From positions 1 through 56,988 of the forward strand of contig CAJUKN010000017.1 of assembly GCA_910587485.1 (NCBI GenBank): a stretch of 56,988 bases of DNA. Direction: 5' to 3'. Positions within the stretch are counted from its first letter, which is position 1. Each line of letters opens with the position of its first letter. Position numbers and translations under genes: made by a program. Source of the DNA: an uncultured Lachnospira sp. (GTDB taxonomy: Bacteria > Bacillota > Clostridia > Lachnospirales > Lachnospiraceae). This document shows positions 33,061-42,446 of this stretch, in pieces. Under the pieces are notes generated by a model. That model had not been told where the DNA came from and did no database searches. It was given only the letters and a program-made list of their open reading frames with translations.

Positions 33061-36000
33061 ATGTTTAAAAATTACAATGTTTTAAAAAAGATGTCATCTA
33101 TATTGATGTCAGTCATTGTATGCGTTACACCAGTTATGTCAGGATATGCGGCAGAAAGCTTTGAAAATAGCGGTGCTGATGAAATTAGGGGGGGGTATTG
33201 AAGCCTCTAATGTTAGATATGGTGAGGATAGTTTAGAAGTAAAAGTACAGGCAGCAACGCCAACAGATGCGACACCAACAGATGCAATATTAAAAGATGA
33301 AGATGGATATATCATTTCAGGTAAATGGGAATGTGAAAATGGAATAGTTGTTAAATTGGCGGATAATGTGCTTACAATTAGTGGAAAAGGAGTACTGGGT
33401 ACAGTTGTAAAAGATATTATTAATGAAACCATATGTGTAAGTAATAAATATAAAGTGGAATGTGTCATTAATAATGGTATAACAGAAATTCCTGAAAGCT
33501 TATTTTTAAATTGTAAAGGTTTAAGTGAAATAGAAATTTCAAATAGTGTAACAAATATAGGAAGAAATGTATTTAGAAATTGTAGTAATTTAATAAGTAT
33601 AGAAATTCCAAACAGTGTAACAAGCATAGGGGCTTGTGCATTTTATGCTTGTAGTGGTTTAAGTGAAATAAAAGTTCCAAATGTTACATACATAGGAGGT
33701 GCTGCATTTAAAAATTGTATAAATTTAAAGAACATAGAAATTTCTAGTAGTTTAAGGGATATAGAAGCAGATACATTTTCTGGTTGTAGTAATTTAAGTA
33801 ATATAGAAATTCCAAACAAGATAACAAGTATAGGGGATAGTGCATTTTATGGTTGTAAAAGTTTAAGTGAGATAAAAATTCCTGATAGTGTGATAGATAT
33901 AAGAGAAGAAGCATTTTGTAGTTGTAGCAATTTAAAGAACATAGAAATTTCAAGTAGTGTAAGATATATAGGAAGAAATGTATTTAGAAATTGTGGTAAT
34001 TTAAGAAGTATAAAGGTAGCAGAAAATAATAAAGTGTATGATAGTAGAGAAAATTGTAATGCACTTATAAAGACAGAAACAAATGAGTTAATTAAAGGGT
34101 GTAATAATACAAAAATTTTAAATAGTGTGAAAGTTATAAATTCTGGTGCATTTGAAAATTGTAGTGGTTTTATAGAAATTCCAAATAGTGTAATAAGTAT
34201 AGAGAGTGGTGCATTTGGAGATTGTGGCAATGTAAGCAGTATAAAAGTAGCAGAAGATAATAAAATATATGATAGTAGAGAAAATTGTAATGCACTTATA
34301 AAGACAGAAACAAATGAGTTAATTAAAGGATGTAACAATACAAAGATTCCAAATGATGTGGAAATTATAGGAAGTAGTGCCTTTTCTGGTTGTAGTAATT
34401 TAAGTAATATAGAAATTCCAAACAAGATAACAAGTATAGGGAATAGGGCATTTTATGGTTGTAATAATTTAAGTAGTATAGAAATTCCAAGTAGTGTAAT
34501 AAGTATAGGGCTTTATTCATTTTCATATTGTGGTAATTTAAGCAGTATAAAAGTAGCAGAAGACAATAAAGTATATGATAGTAGAGAAAATTGTAATGCT
34601 ATTATAGAAACAAAAACAAATAAGTTAATTAGAGGTTGTGAAAATACAAAAATTTTTGATAGTGTGACAAGTATACAAAGACAAGCATTTGAAGGTTGTA
34701 ATAATTTAAGTAGCATAGAAATTCCAAGTAGTGTAACAAGAATAGAAGGAGATATATTTTATCATTGTAGTAGACTAACAAAAATTACAAATAAATCATC
34801 TAAAAATCTTTATCTCAATTCTTCAATACATAATGAGGAAAATGGTCAATGGTATCTTGAAAACACAGATATTATTGTCACCCAAATTGCTAATGGTCAA
34901 ACTGCATTATATAGAGAAATAGGTGAAGAAAATATTAAAAATGAAGATGGATTGTTTGTTTCTGGAAAGTGGGAATGTAAAAATGGAATCATTGTTAAAT
35001 TAAAAGAAAATGTACTTACAATTAGTGGCAATGGTGTGCTAGGAGAAGATATAAAAGATATTATCACTAAAACTATATGTAAAAGTGATAAATACAAAGT
35101 AAAATGTATTATTAATAATGGTATAACAGAAATTCCTGAAAATTTATTTTTAGATTGTAAAGGTTTAAGTGAAATAGAAATTTCAAATAGTGTAACAAAT
35201 ATAGGATATAAAGCCTTTTCTGGTTGCAGTAATTTAAGCAGTATAGAAATTCCAAGTAGCGTGACAAAAATAGGATTTGGTGCATTTCTTGGTTGTGATA
35301 GTTTAAACAATATCAAAATTTTAGAAGGATTAACAATTATAGAAAAGAGTGCATTTAGTGGTTGCAGTAGCTTGAATAGTATAGAAATTCCAAGTAGTAT
35401 AACAAATATAGGAGAGGATGCGTTTAAAAATTGCAACAGTTTAAGTAGTATAAAAGTAGCAGAAGGTAATAAAGTATATGACAGCAGAGATAATTGTAAT
35501 GCTATCATAATAACAGAAACAAATGAGTTGATTAAAGGGTGTGACAATACAAAAATTACAGACAGTGTGACTAGTATAGGATATAGTGCATTTAAGGGTT
35601 GCAATAGTTTGACTGCAATAGAAATTCCAAATAGTGTGGTAAGTATAAAAGCAAATGCTTTTTCTGATTGTATCAGTTTAAAAAGCATAGAAATTCCAGA
35701 GACTGTAACAAGAATAATGTATGGTGTAGTTTCTGGTTGCAGTAATTTAAGAAGTATAAAAGTAGCAGAAAATAATAAAGTATATGATAGTAGAGAAAAT
35801 TGTAATGCTATTATAATGACAGAAACAAATATATTGATTGCAGGGTGTGGCAATACAAAAATTCCAAATAGTGTAACTGGTATAGGAGATAGTGCGTTTT
35901 ATAATTGTAGTAGTTTGACTAGTATAGAAATCCCAAGCAGTGTAACAAAAATAGAACTTGGTAAAACAAATCCATTTGATGGTTGTAAAAATTTAAAAAG

Positions 36001-36355
36001 ATTTACCAATAATTCTTCTGTTGATTATTTTCTTAATCGTTCAATACATGGATATGATGACAATGGTCAATGGTATCTTGAAAACACAGACACAATTATT
36101 GATAAAATTGCCAACGGACAAACCGCAATATACAAAAAAATAGGTGAAGATGTTAAATATGGCGACATCAATTCTGATGGCGAGATTAATATACAAGATG
36201 GTGTTCTTTTAAAAAAACACCTTGCAGGTATAAAAGGATTAAATATTGATATGACTGCCAGTGATGTTAATGTTGATGGCGAAGTCAATATACAAGATGC
36301 AGTAATATTAATAAAACATCTTGCAGGTATGAATGTAACAATGGGAAAAGAATAA
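33061..36355 (+). CDS. Secreted BspA-like leucine-rich-repeat protein with dockerin, out of frame at a G8 tract
   Basis: AAGGAGG precedes ATG 33061, which opens a signal peptide (MFKNYNVLKKMSSILMSVIV, then CVTPVMSGYAA). At codon 43 the frame meets eight G residues (33188-33195) and stops at 33199-33201. With seven Gs it would read on as DEIRGGIEASNVRYGED for a total of about 1097 residues. The body is built of BspA-type LRR_5 repeats (for example CSNLSSIEIPSSVTSIG-like units), spaced by five copies of a KVAE-N-NKVYDSRENCNA insert. The two halves are duplicated: GKWEC-NGI-VKL starts each. The C-terminus is a type I dockerin with two loops (DINSDGEINIQDGVLLKKHL and DVNVDGEVNIQDAVILIKHL). Dockerins bind cohesins, so the protein would be displayed on a cell-surface scaffold. 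As written it is switched off. Confidence 0.85.
33188..33195 (+). repeat. G8 homopolymer tract (candidate phase-variation switch)
   Basis: Eight Gs in otherwise AT-rich coding DNA, right after the signal peptide codons. One G fewer restores the reading frame. Confidence 0.85.
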
Positions 36356-36505
36356 TAATTTATAATATCAAATGAATAAACAGTGAGGGTAGAAATTCTG
36401 CCCTCATTCTATTATTTAAGGGTTTTATTATTCAGAAAATAGGTCTTAATTGATGAATTAGATATTTTGTGTTATATTATTATAAGATAGGAGAAACAGT
36501 TAAAG

Positions 36506-36784
36506 ATGAAATTTGAGTGGGATGAAGACAAAAATTTTATAAATAAAGAAAAACATAAGATATCTTTTGAAACAGCATCACATGTTTTTACTGACCCTTA
36601 TTATATTGAAATGTTTGATTTTGAGCATAGTGTTGATGAAGATAGATATATTGCAATAGGAAAAGTTGGAGATGTCTTATTTGTAGTATTTACAGAAAGA
36701 AAAGATACCATTCGATTGATTTCAGCCAGACTTGCAACAAGTGCAGAAAGGAAACTTTATTATGACCAAAACGTTTATTATTGA
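36506..36784 (+). CDS. brnT: BrnT-family ribonuclease toxin
   Basis: A 92-residue DUF497/BrnT protein. The opening KFEWDEDKNFINKEKHKISF is the family hallmark, followed by VFTDP, the DEDRYIAIGKVGDVLFVVFT strands with catalytic-region residues, and RLISARLATSAERKLYY at the end. BrnT is a RelE-fold RNase that stops translation until bound by BrnA. Its last 23 bp overlap the next gene, the normal toxin-first BrnTA order. GATAGGAGAAA precedes ATG. Confidence 0.9.
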   Translation: MKFEWDEDKNFINKEKHKISFETASHVFTDPYYIEMFDFEHSVDEDRYIAIGKVGDVLFVVFTERKDTIRLISARLATSAERKLYYDQNVYY

Positions 36785-36941
36785 AAATGGACAAAAACCT
36801 ACAGAAGAACAACTTAAAGAAGTGGAAGAAGCTAAAAAACATCCAATTGTTTTTGATAAAGATTGTCAAGAACTTTCTCCAGCTATGATGAAGGCATTTA
36901 AGAGTGCTGTTATTCAAAGAAATCGTAATAAAAAAGCATAA
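36762..36941 (+). CDS. brnA: BrnA-like antitoxin
   Basis: A 59-residue partner (MTKTFIIENGQKPTEEQLKE, then VEEAKKHPIVFDKDCQELSP, ending NRNKKA). It starts inside brnT with GCAGAAAGG as ribosome site. It is shorter than typical BrnA (about 90) and may lack a full ribbon-helix-helix domain, so it could neutralise the toxin without being a good repressor. A broken second copy lies 4.2 kb upstream at 32625. Confidence 0.75.
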   Translation: MTKTFIIENGQKPTEEQLKEVEEAKKHPIVFDKDCQELSPAMMKAFKSAVIQRNRNKKA

Positions 36942-37046
36942 TATTAGTATTTGTTCTAGTTATTAATTAATAATTTAACCTCAGTGGTAAATTGTCTTTT
37001 GTAAATTTTGCGATATAGTACTCTTTTAACTATTATGAAGAAAAAA

Positions 37047-37074
37047 TTGACAAATAGCTTGTCTGTGCTAAAAT
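37047..37074 (+). promoter_or_regulatory. Promoter of leuS
   Basis: TTGACA (37047-37052), a 16-bp spacer and TAAAAT (37069-37074). The leader is only about 30 bases, so there is no T-box. Confidence 0.7.
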
Positions 37075-37110
37075 AGAACCATTATAGTCGTAATATGGAG
37101 GATTTTTGAT

Positions 37111-39528
37111 ATGGCAGCAGCTTACAATCATAAAGTAGTTGAAAAAAAATGGAGAGGAAATTGGGAGGCACACCCAATCAATGTCAATGATGGAAAGAAG
37201 CCAAAGTATTATTGTTTGGATATGTTTCCATATCCTTCTGGCAATGGACTTCATGTAGGACATTGGAGAGGTTATGTTATCAGTGACGTGTGGAGCCGAT
37301 ATAAAATGATGCATGGATACTATGTTATTCACCCAATGGGGTGGGATGCATTTGGACTTCCAGCAGAAAATTATGCGATTAAAAATGGTGTACATCCAAG
37401 AATATCAACACAGGAAAATGTGACCAATATTAAAAGACAAATACAAGATATCTCGGCTGTTTATGATTGGGATATGGAGGTTAATACAACAGACCCGTCT
37501 TTTTATAAGTGGACACAATGGATATTTGTTCAAATGTTTAATAAAGGGTTGGCATATGAGAAAGAGATGCCAATTAACTGGTGTCCTTCATGTAAGACAG
37601 GACTTGCCAACGAAGAAGTTGTTAATGGGTGTTGTGAACGCTGTCATTCAGAGGTGACAAAAAAGAATTTGAAACAGTGGATGCTTAAAATTACAGCGTA
37701 TGCAGACCGACTTTTAGAAGACCTTAACAAACTGGACTGGCCTGAGAAAGTAAAGAAGATGCAAAGTGATTGGATTGGTCGTTCTTATGGTGCAGAGGTT
37801 GATTTTAAGGTTGAAGGCAAAGAAAAGAGCATAACAGTTTATACAACGCGACCAGACACATTGCATGGCGCTACATTTATGGTATTAGCACCAGAACATG
37901 CGCTTGCAAAAGAACTTGCGACACAAGAGACACAAAAAGATGTTGAGGATTATATTTATAGAGCATCAACACGTTCTAATATAGACCGTATGCAGGATAA
38001 AGAAAAGACAGGTGTATTTACAGGCTCTTATGCAGTGAATCCTTTAAATGGCAAAAAAGTACCTATTTGGCTTTCAGACTATGTACTTGCTGATTATGGT
38101 ACAGGTGCAATTATGTGTGTTCCAGCACATGATGACAGAGACTTTGAATTTGCTAAAAAATTTCATCTTCCAATTATACAGGTTATTGCAAAAGATGGAA
38201 AAGAAATAGAAAATATGGAAGTCGCTTACACAGAAGCAGCAGGAACAATGATTAACTCAGGTGATTGGAATGGTATGGAATCCGCCGTTCTTAAAAAAGA
38301 AGCACCTGCGATAATTGAAAAAATGGGTGTTGGCAAGAAAAAAGTCAATTACAAACTTCGTGACTGGGTATTTTCAAGACAACGATACTGGGGTGAGCCA
38401 ATTCCAATTATTCATTGTGATGACTGCGGTTGTGTGGCAGTTCCAGAAGACCAGCTTCCTGTATTGCTTCCAGATGTTGCTCGATATGAGCCTACGGGAA
38501 CAGGTGAGTCACCACTTGCAGCAATTGATGAATGGGTCAATACAACTTGTCCAAAATGTGGTAAACCAGCAAAGAGAGAAACCAATACAATGCCACAGTG
38601 GGCAGGTTCATCATGGTATTTTTTAAGATATGTTGATAATAAAAATGATAAACAGCTTGTCAGTCCACAAAGAGCAAATCAATATCTTCCTGTGGATATG
38701 TATATAGGTGGTGTAGAACATGCGGTTCTTCATTTATTATATTCAAGATTTTATACGAAATTTTTAAATGATATTGGTGCAGTGGATTTTGATGAGCCAT
38801 TTACCAAGTTATTTAATCAGGGTATGATTACAGGCAAAAATGGCGTAAAGATGAGCAAATCTATGGGAAATGTCGTTTCACCAGATGACCTTATTGAAGA
38901 TTATGGCTGTGATGCCCTTAGAATGTATGAGCTTTTTGTGGGACCGCCTGAGATGGATGCCGAGTGGGACGACAGAGGAATTGACGGGGTACGCAGGTTT
39001 CTTACACGTTTTTATAATCTTGTATCAGATAGTGCCGAAAAAAATATTGTGCCAACCGATGAGCTTATAAAAATCCGAAATAAGATGGTTTATGATATTA
39101 CAGCAAGAATTGATAATTTTAGTTTAAATACCGTTGTCAGTGGATTTATGGAATACACTAATAAGTTGTTAGATATTGCAAAAAACATAGGCGGTATTGA
39201 CAAGGATACATGTAATGTGATTGTTACACTTCTTGCTCCATTTGCTCCGCATATGGCTGAAGAGCTTTGGGAGATACTTGGACATAAGAAAAGTATATTT
39301 ATAGAAAATTCATGGCCAACATATGATGAGGAAGCTATGAAAGACGATACTGTTGAAATTGCAGTTCAAGTAAATGGTAAAGTAAAAGGAAAAGTAACGA
39401 TTGCCGTTGATGCAAGTAAAGATTTGGCAATGGAACAAGCAAAAGCAGTATTGGGCGATAAGTGTCCAAATAATATTGTTAAGGAAATCTATGTTCCGGG
39501 AAAAATTATTAATATTGTTGGAAAATAA
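37111..39528 (+). CDS. leuS: Leucyl-tRNA synthetase
   Basis: Charges tRNA-Leu in the cytoplasm. The 805-residue length and order of domains match bacterial LeuRS. The class I signatures are HVGH (48-51) in PYPSGNGLHVGHWRGYV and KMSKS (about 580-584). The inserted editing domain (about 220-400) contains TTRPDTLHGATFMVLAPEH. Zinc-type Cys pairs (CPSC/CERC, CDDC/CPKC) lie in the ZN insertions. The C-terminal tail (VQVNGKVKGKVTI) is the tRNA-contact domain. GGAGG precedes ATG. It is transcribed alone, from a near-consensus promoter. Confidence 0.97.
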   Translation: MAAAYNHKVVEKKWRGNWEAHPINVNDGKKPKYYCLDMFPYPSGNGLHVGHWRGYVISDVWSRYKMMHGYYVIHPMGWDAFGLPAENYAIKNGVHPRISTQENVTNIKRQIQDISAVYDWDMEVNTTDPSFYKWTQWIFVQMFNKGLAYEKEMPINWCPSCKTGLANEEVVNGCCERCHSEVTKKNLKQWMLKITAYADRLLEDLNKLDWPEKVKKMQSDWIGRSYGAEVDFKVEGKEKSITVYTTRPDTLHGATFMVLAPEHALAKELATQETQKDVEDYIYRASTRSNIDRMQDKEKTGVFTGSYAVNPLNGKKVPIWLSDYVLADYGTGAIMCVPAHDDRDFEFAKKFHLPIIQVIAKDGKEIENMEVAYTEAAGTMINSGDWNGMESAVLKKEAPAIIEKMGVGKKKVNYKLRDWVFSRQRYWGEPIPIIHCDDCGCVAVPEDQLPVLLPDVARYEPTGTGESPLAAIDEWVNTTCPKCGKPAKRETNTMPQWAGSSWYFLRYVDNKNDKQLVSPQRANQYLPVDMYIGGVEHAVLHLLYSRFYTKFLNDIGAVDFDEPFTKLFNQGMITGKNGVKMSKSMGNVVSPDDLIEDYGCDALRMYELFVGPPEMDAEWDDRGIDGVRRFLTRFYNLVSDSAEKNIVPTDELIKIRNKMVYDITARIDNFSLNTVVSGFMEYTNKLLDIAKNIGGIDKDTCNVIVTLLAPFAPHMAEELWEILGHKKSIFIENSWPTYDEEAMKDDTVEIAVQVNGKVKGKVTIAVDASKDLAMEQAKAVLGDKCPNNIVKEIYVPGKIINIVGK

Positions 39529-39617
39529 TAGGGCAGGATATAAAAAAATAATAAATAATTGAACATGTAAAAACAATAGACAACTTGGAAATGATTAATA
39601 TTATAAATAGGTGATGG

Positions 39618-39651
39618 ATAGCGTAGATAGTGGAAACAGTATCTACGCTAT
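39618..39651. terminator. Perfect hairpin after leuS
   Basis: ATAGCGTAGATA and TATCTACGCTAT form a 12-bp perfect stem over a 10-base loop. No T run follows (TATAATAAGC), so it may stabilise RNA ends rather than terminate. Confidence 0.55.
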
Positions 39652-39781
39652 TATAATAAGCATATGATGATAGAACGATATATGATGTAATAAGGAATAA
39701 AAATTAAAATAGTATTTGCATAATAAAAATAGTTATTGTATAATTAAGAAAAATAATGAATAGAGAAGAGATATTAAATTT

Positions 39782-40294
39782 ATGTATAAAAAAGATAAAT
39801 ATGCAGAAATACTGCTTACTGCTTATAATAAAGGTATATTTAAAATACTTTGGAATACATCAAGTTTTTCAATTGGAGTCAACCATAAAAGAAAAGATAT
39901 GTTTCCTGAATTAAAAGATGAAGATTTTAAAAAATACATATTATACATTATAAGTATAATTAAAAAAATGGCAGAAGATAAAGAAATCGAAAATCTCCCA
40001 GAAGATGATTTGAAAGTAGCAAAGGAGATTTATGCGCAAGAAAGGGATTTAAAAAATCACCTCTATATAAAAGAGAATAGTAAAATAAATTGTTTTAGAT
40101 TCTTAAGAACACAAATTATAAGTTATAGAAATGAAGAAAATCCTAAAGAGATAGAGGCAAATTCAGCTATAATAAAGATGATAATGGAAAATGATGATGA
40201 TGATGAATCTTATACATTTGAAGTTTCCAGAAGAGATTTAGGAGAGATTATAGAACAATTAATAGAACTAAAAGAAAAAATGGATAGTATATAA
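39782..40294 (+). CDS. Hypothetical protein upstream of a DUF433/DUF5615 module
   Basis: A 170-residue charged, mostly helical protein, unrecognised. The N-terminal 1-100 is a Lys-rich helical part (YAEILLTAYNKGIFKILWN), and the C-terminal half contains an acidic run (ENDDDDESY) followed by VSRRDLGEIIEQLIELKEKM, a probable amphipathic helix. It ends 14 bp before the DUF433 gene and has the same extreme AT content, so it is likely a third member of that operon. GAAGAGA lies upstream of ATG. No membrane span. Confidence 0.6.
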   Translation: MYKKDKYAEILLTAYNKGIFKILWNTSSFSIGVNHKRKDMFPELKDEDFKKYILYIISIIKKMAEDKEIENLPEDDLKVAKEIYAQERDLKNHLYIKENSKINCFRFLRTQIISYRNEENPKEIEANSAIIKMIMENDDDDESYTFEVSRRDLGEIIEQLIELKEKMDSI

Positions 40295-40308
40295 AAGGGG
40301 GAATAAGA

Positions 40309-40725
40309 ATGACAGAACTTTTAGACAAAGATTTTGAGATGATTTTTCCTGAAACATTACAACATACATATAATATTAAAAATCAATATGAATTTGGTTT
40401 AAATAAAAAATATAAGACATATAATGAGGATATGGAAAATGATATTGTATTTTTAAATTATAATTATGAAAATTATCAAGAAATTGAACGATATTTTAAT
40501 AAAATAGCAAAAAAATTTGATGCCATTGAGATGGATGAAAAAAAATTAAGTGGTATGCCAGTAATAAAGAATACTAGAATACCAGTTAGTTTAGTTATTG
40601 CCTGTTTAAAAGATGAGATGATGATTCAAGATATCTGTGAGGAATATAGGTTGACAAAGCAAGATATAGAGGCAGCTATGGAGTATGTAATTGAAATTTT
40701 GGATGTTCCATATCAGGAAGGTTAA
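40309..40725 (+). CDS. DUF433 antitoxin-like protein
   Basis: A 138-residue protein. The C-terminal half is a DUF433 helix-turn-helix domain: KLSGMPVIKNTRIPVSLVIA (about 83-102) and IQDICEEYRLTKQDIEAAME (about 106-125). The N-terminal 80 residues are an extra acidic domain not present in minimal DUF433 proteins (about 75 residues). DUF433 proteins are usually found next to DUF5615 PIN-like proteins in presumed toxin-antitoxin pairs, as here. AAAGGGGG precedes ATG. It probably binds DNA and represses the operon. Confidence 0.82.
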   Translation: MTELLDKDFEMIFPETLQHTYNIKNQYEFGLNKKYKTYNEDMENDIVFLNYNYENYQEIERYFNKIAKKFDAIEMDEKKLSGMPVIKNTRIPVSLVIACLKDEMMIQDICEEYRLTKQDIEAAMEYVIEILDVPYQEG

Positions 40726-40726
40726 A

Positions 40727-41137
40727 ATGAAAATACTATTAGATGAAAATATTACTCAAAAATCAATACCTATTTTACAAAAATATAAACATGATGTTAT
40801 TCATATATTGGATAGATGTAATGCGGGACAGAGTGATGAGCGTGTGTTTCAACTCGCTTTAAAAGAACAGCGCGTTTTGATTACGTTGAATGGAAAAGAT
40901 TTTATTGTTTTTATCCCACCTCAAACCGATTTAGCATTACATTATGGATTGATTTGGATTAGAAAATTTCAAGTTACAAATAAAAATTATGAAGAAGTAA
41001 TGAATATAATAGGGGATTTTTTAAAAAGCAAAGGTAATAATATAGAAAATATATATTATGCCATGAAGAAAAAGGGTGATTCTTATGAAATTATCCAACA
41101 ATATCCTCGAAGTACAAGAATGTTCATGCAGTTTTAA
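40727..41137 (+). CDS. DUF5615 PIN-like toxin
   Basis: A 136-residue protein opening MKILLDENITQKSIPILQKY with the first acidic pair (D6, E7), then DVIHILDRCNAGQSDERVFQ (the S-D pair) and LITLNGKDF: the pattern of DUF5615, a PIN-like nuclease family. The usual third acidic residue (T-x-D-x-DF) is replaced by Asn (TLNGKDF), which may reduce metal binding. It starts 1 bp after the DUF433 stop with AGGAAGG upstream, so translation is coupled. Expected role: RNase toxin held by the DUF433 protein; activity here is uncertain. Confidence 0.8.
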   Translation: MKILLDENITQKSIPILQKYKHDVIHILDRCNAGQSDERVFQLALKEQRVLITLNGKDFIVFIPPQTDLALHYGLIWIRKFQVTNKNYEEVMNIIGDFLKSKGNNIENIYYAMKKKGDSYEIIQQYPRSTRMFMQF

Positions 41138-41161
41138 ATAGATACTAAATTGGGAATAATA

Positions 41162-41431
41162 ATGAAATATTTTATAATATATATAATAATAATAAATATC
41201 ATAGCATTTATCATGTATGGAAGCGATAAAAGAAAGGCAATTCAAGGTTCTTTTAGAACGCCGGAAAAAGTCCTAATAGGGGTGGCAATAATAGGAGGTT
41301 CGGTGGGAGCATATGCAGGGATGCATATGTTCCACCATAAAACAAAACATGCAAAGTTTTTTATCGGTGTTCCATTAATAATAATAGTTCAGGTAATATC
41401 TTTTTTTCTTGTTCTGAAAGCTCATCTTTGA
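41162..41431 (+). CDS. DUF1294 membrane protein
   Basis: An 89-residue membrane protein with three hydrophobic stretches. YIIIINIIAFIMYGSDKRKA, RTPEKVLIGVAIIGGSVGAY and HHKTKHAKFFIGVP are the conserved blocks of DUF1294. Function unknown in the family. ATG 41162 is used; the earlier in-frame TTG 41150 lacks a ribosome site. The 3' end overlaps the convergent minus-strand gene (stop at 41361) by 71 bp. Confidence 0.85.
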   Translation: MKYFIIYIIIINIIAFIMYGSDKRKAIQGSFRTPEKVLIGVAIIGGSVGAYAGMHMFHHKTKHAKFFIGVPLIIIVQVISFFLVLKAHL

Positions 41432-41600
41432 CTTGGTCTATAATAAGCAACATGTCTTCTTTTGTAAAGGAGATGCCTGCCTGTTTTGCTTTGCTGCTTA
41501 TAGCAAGCATAAGAGGCAGGATTTCATCTTTATTTTTGCCTTTTGACATAGACTTAAATTCATTAATAAGAAGCTGCTTTCTAAAATCTAATTCACTCAC
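41361..41600 (-). CDS. Small helical protein, last gene of the minus-strand operon
   Basis: 79 residues from GTG 41600 (AAAGAGG six bases upstream): MSELDFRKQLLINEFKSMSK then GKNKDEILPLMLAISSKAKQ and AGISFTKEDMLLIIDQVKDE. It is all-helical and charged, with no membrane span; I do not recognise a named family, but the sequence looks conserved. It overlaps the DUF1294 gene tail to tail by 71 bp. Co-transcribed with the genes to its right. Confidence 0.65.
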   Translation of the reverse strand: MSELDFRKQLLINEFKSMSKGKNKDEILPLMLAISSKAKQAGISFTKEDMLLIIDQVKDELSEQEKKILPELLLLMEHR

Positions 41601-41632
41601 ATTAACCTCTTTCTTGTGTGTAATCACACGAT

Positions 41633-41770
41633 TTATTTTATGAAGTTGAACCTTATTTTGTTTTTAAGAAATAATAATTTAAGAGCAGTGTATAATTCTT
41701 TATTAAACTTTGCAGGAAATAATAATTTAACAGTATGTTTGTTATACAAACTTGTAAGAGTTTCTTTCAA
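41633..41770 (-). CDS. Possible 45-residue basic protein
   Basis: The minus strand between two operon genes is open: from TTG 41770, KETLTSLYNKHTVKLLFPAK and FNKELYTALKLLFLKNKIRF. Composition is basic and aromatic. There is no clear ribosome site, and the start codon is weak. It starts 5 bp after the preceding stop. Confidence 0.35.
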   Translation of the reverse strand: MKETLTSLYNKHTVKLLFPAKFNKELYTALKLLFLKNKIRFNFIK

Positions 41771-41775
41771 TTTTT

Positions 41776-42438
41776 TTACAGGTTCAAATCATCAAGTTGT
41801 TTTAAATAGTCATCAAATAATTTTTGCTGCTCTTGATTCATTGCATTGGAAAATATTGAAAATCCTTTATCTGCTTCAGAAGGCGGTCTTTGGTTTGTTT
41901 GCCCTGAGTCATTGTTATTGGAATGATTTTCGTTGTTATGTTCAATATCTTGAACATTGTTGTCTTGATTATTTGTATTTTCTTGATTATTTTCGTTTGT
42001 ACTGGCAGTATTTGTGTTGCCAAAAGCACTAGCAGCTCCACCCATGTATTTTCCTAATAAGTCTGATATATCCATGTTGTTTTGATTAAATAAATCAGAC
42101 ATAGAAGAAAACATTTTAAAGCCTGAAATCATAGATTTATAATTTTCAGGCAAATAAGGAGCAATACTATTCATAAAGTCATCATTATTGAGCAGATTTA
42201 ATAAAAAGTTGGAATTTTCATTATCAGTGCTTATATTTTTATTGGAGTTTGACATACTGGTAATATTGCTAGCATAATTAAAAAAGTCTATGGTTTGTTT
42301 TAATTCCATAAACCGTATTATTAAAGATAAACTTTTTTGAAGATTAATGTCTAAAAATGGGAGCATAGCCTTCATTATTTGGAATGAAGACGGTATTGTT
42401 ACGATATCAAATTCTGTTAACGGTGGTTTATTTGCCAT
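41776..42438 (-). CDS. Hypothetical protein with an Asn/Gln-rich linker
   Basis: 220 residues, minus strand, AAGGAG just before ATG. Residues 1-60 (PPLTEFDIVTIPSSFQIMKA, then MLPFLDINLQKSLSLIIRFM) form a hydrophobic/helical domain. The middle (about 70-130) is helical, with FMNSIAPYLPENYKSMISGF. About 135-185 is a low-complexity Asn/Gln/Thr linker, and the last 30 residues (MNQEQQKLFDDYLKQLDDLN) form a final helix. No catalytic motif. It lies in an operon with small proteins and the Cys/Gly-rich protein, so a structural role, for example in spore or envelope layers, is possible but unproven. Confidence 0.7.
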   Translation of the reverse strand: MANKPPLTEFDIVTIPSSFQIMKAMLPFLDINLQKSLSLIIRFMELKQTIDFFNYASNITSMSNSNKNISTDNENSNFLLNLLNNDDFMNSIAPYLPENYKSMISGFKMFSSMSDLFNQNNMDISDLLGKYMGGAASAFGNTNTASTNENNQENTNNQDNNVQDIEHNNENHSNNNDSGQTNQRPPSEADKGFSIFSNAMNQEQQKLFDDYLKQLDDLNL

Positions 42439-42446
42439 AATGCTCC

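Noticed and set aside
33139..36288. Several long minus-strand ORFs opposite the LRR protein
   Set aside because: They mirror the repeats of the plus-strand gene and have no ribosome sites; the plus strand has clear LRR and dockerin motifs.
37021..37110. T-box riboswitch before leuS
   Set aside because: The promoter lies about 36 bp before the start codon, which leaves no room for a T-box leader.
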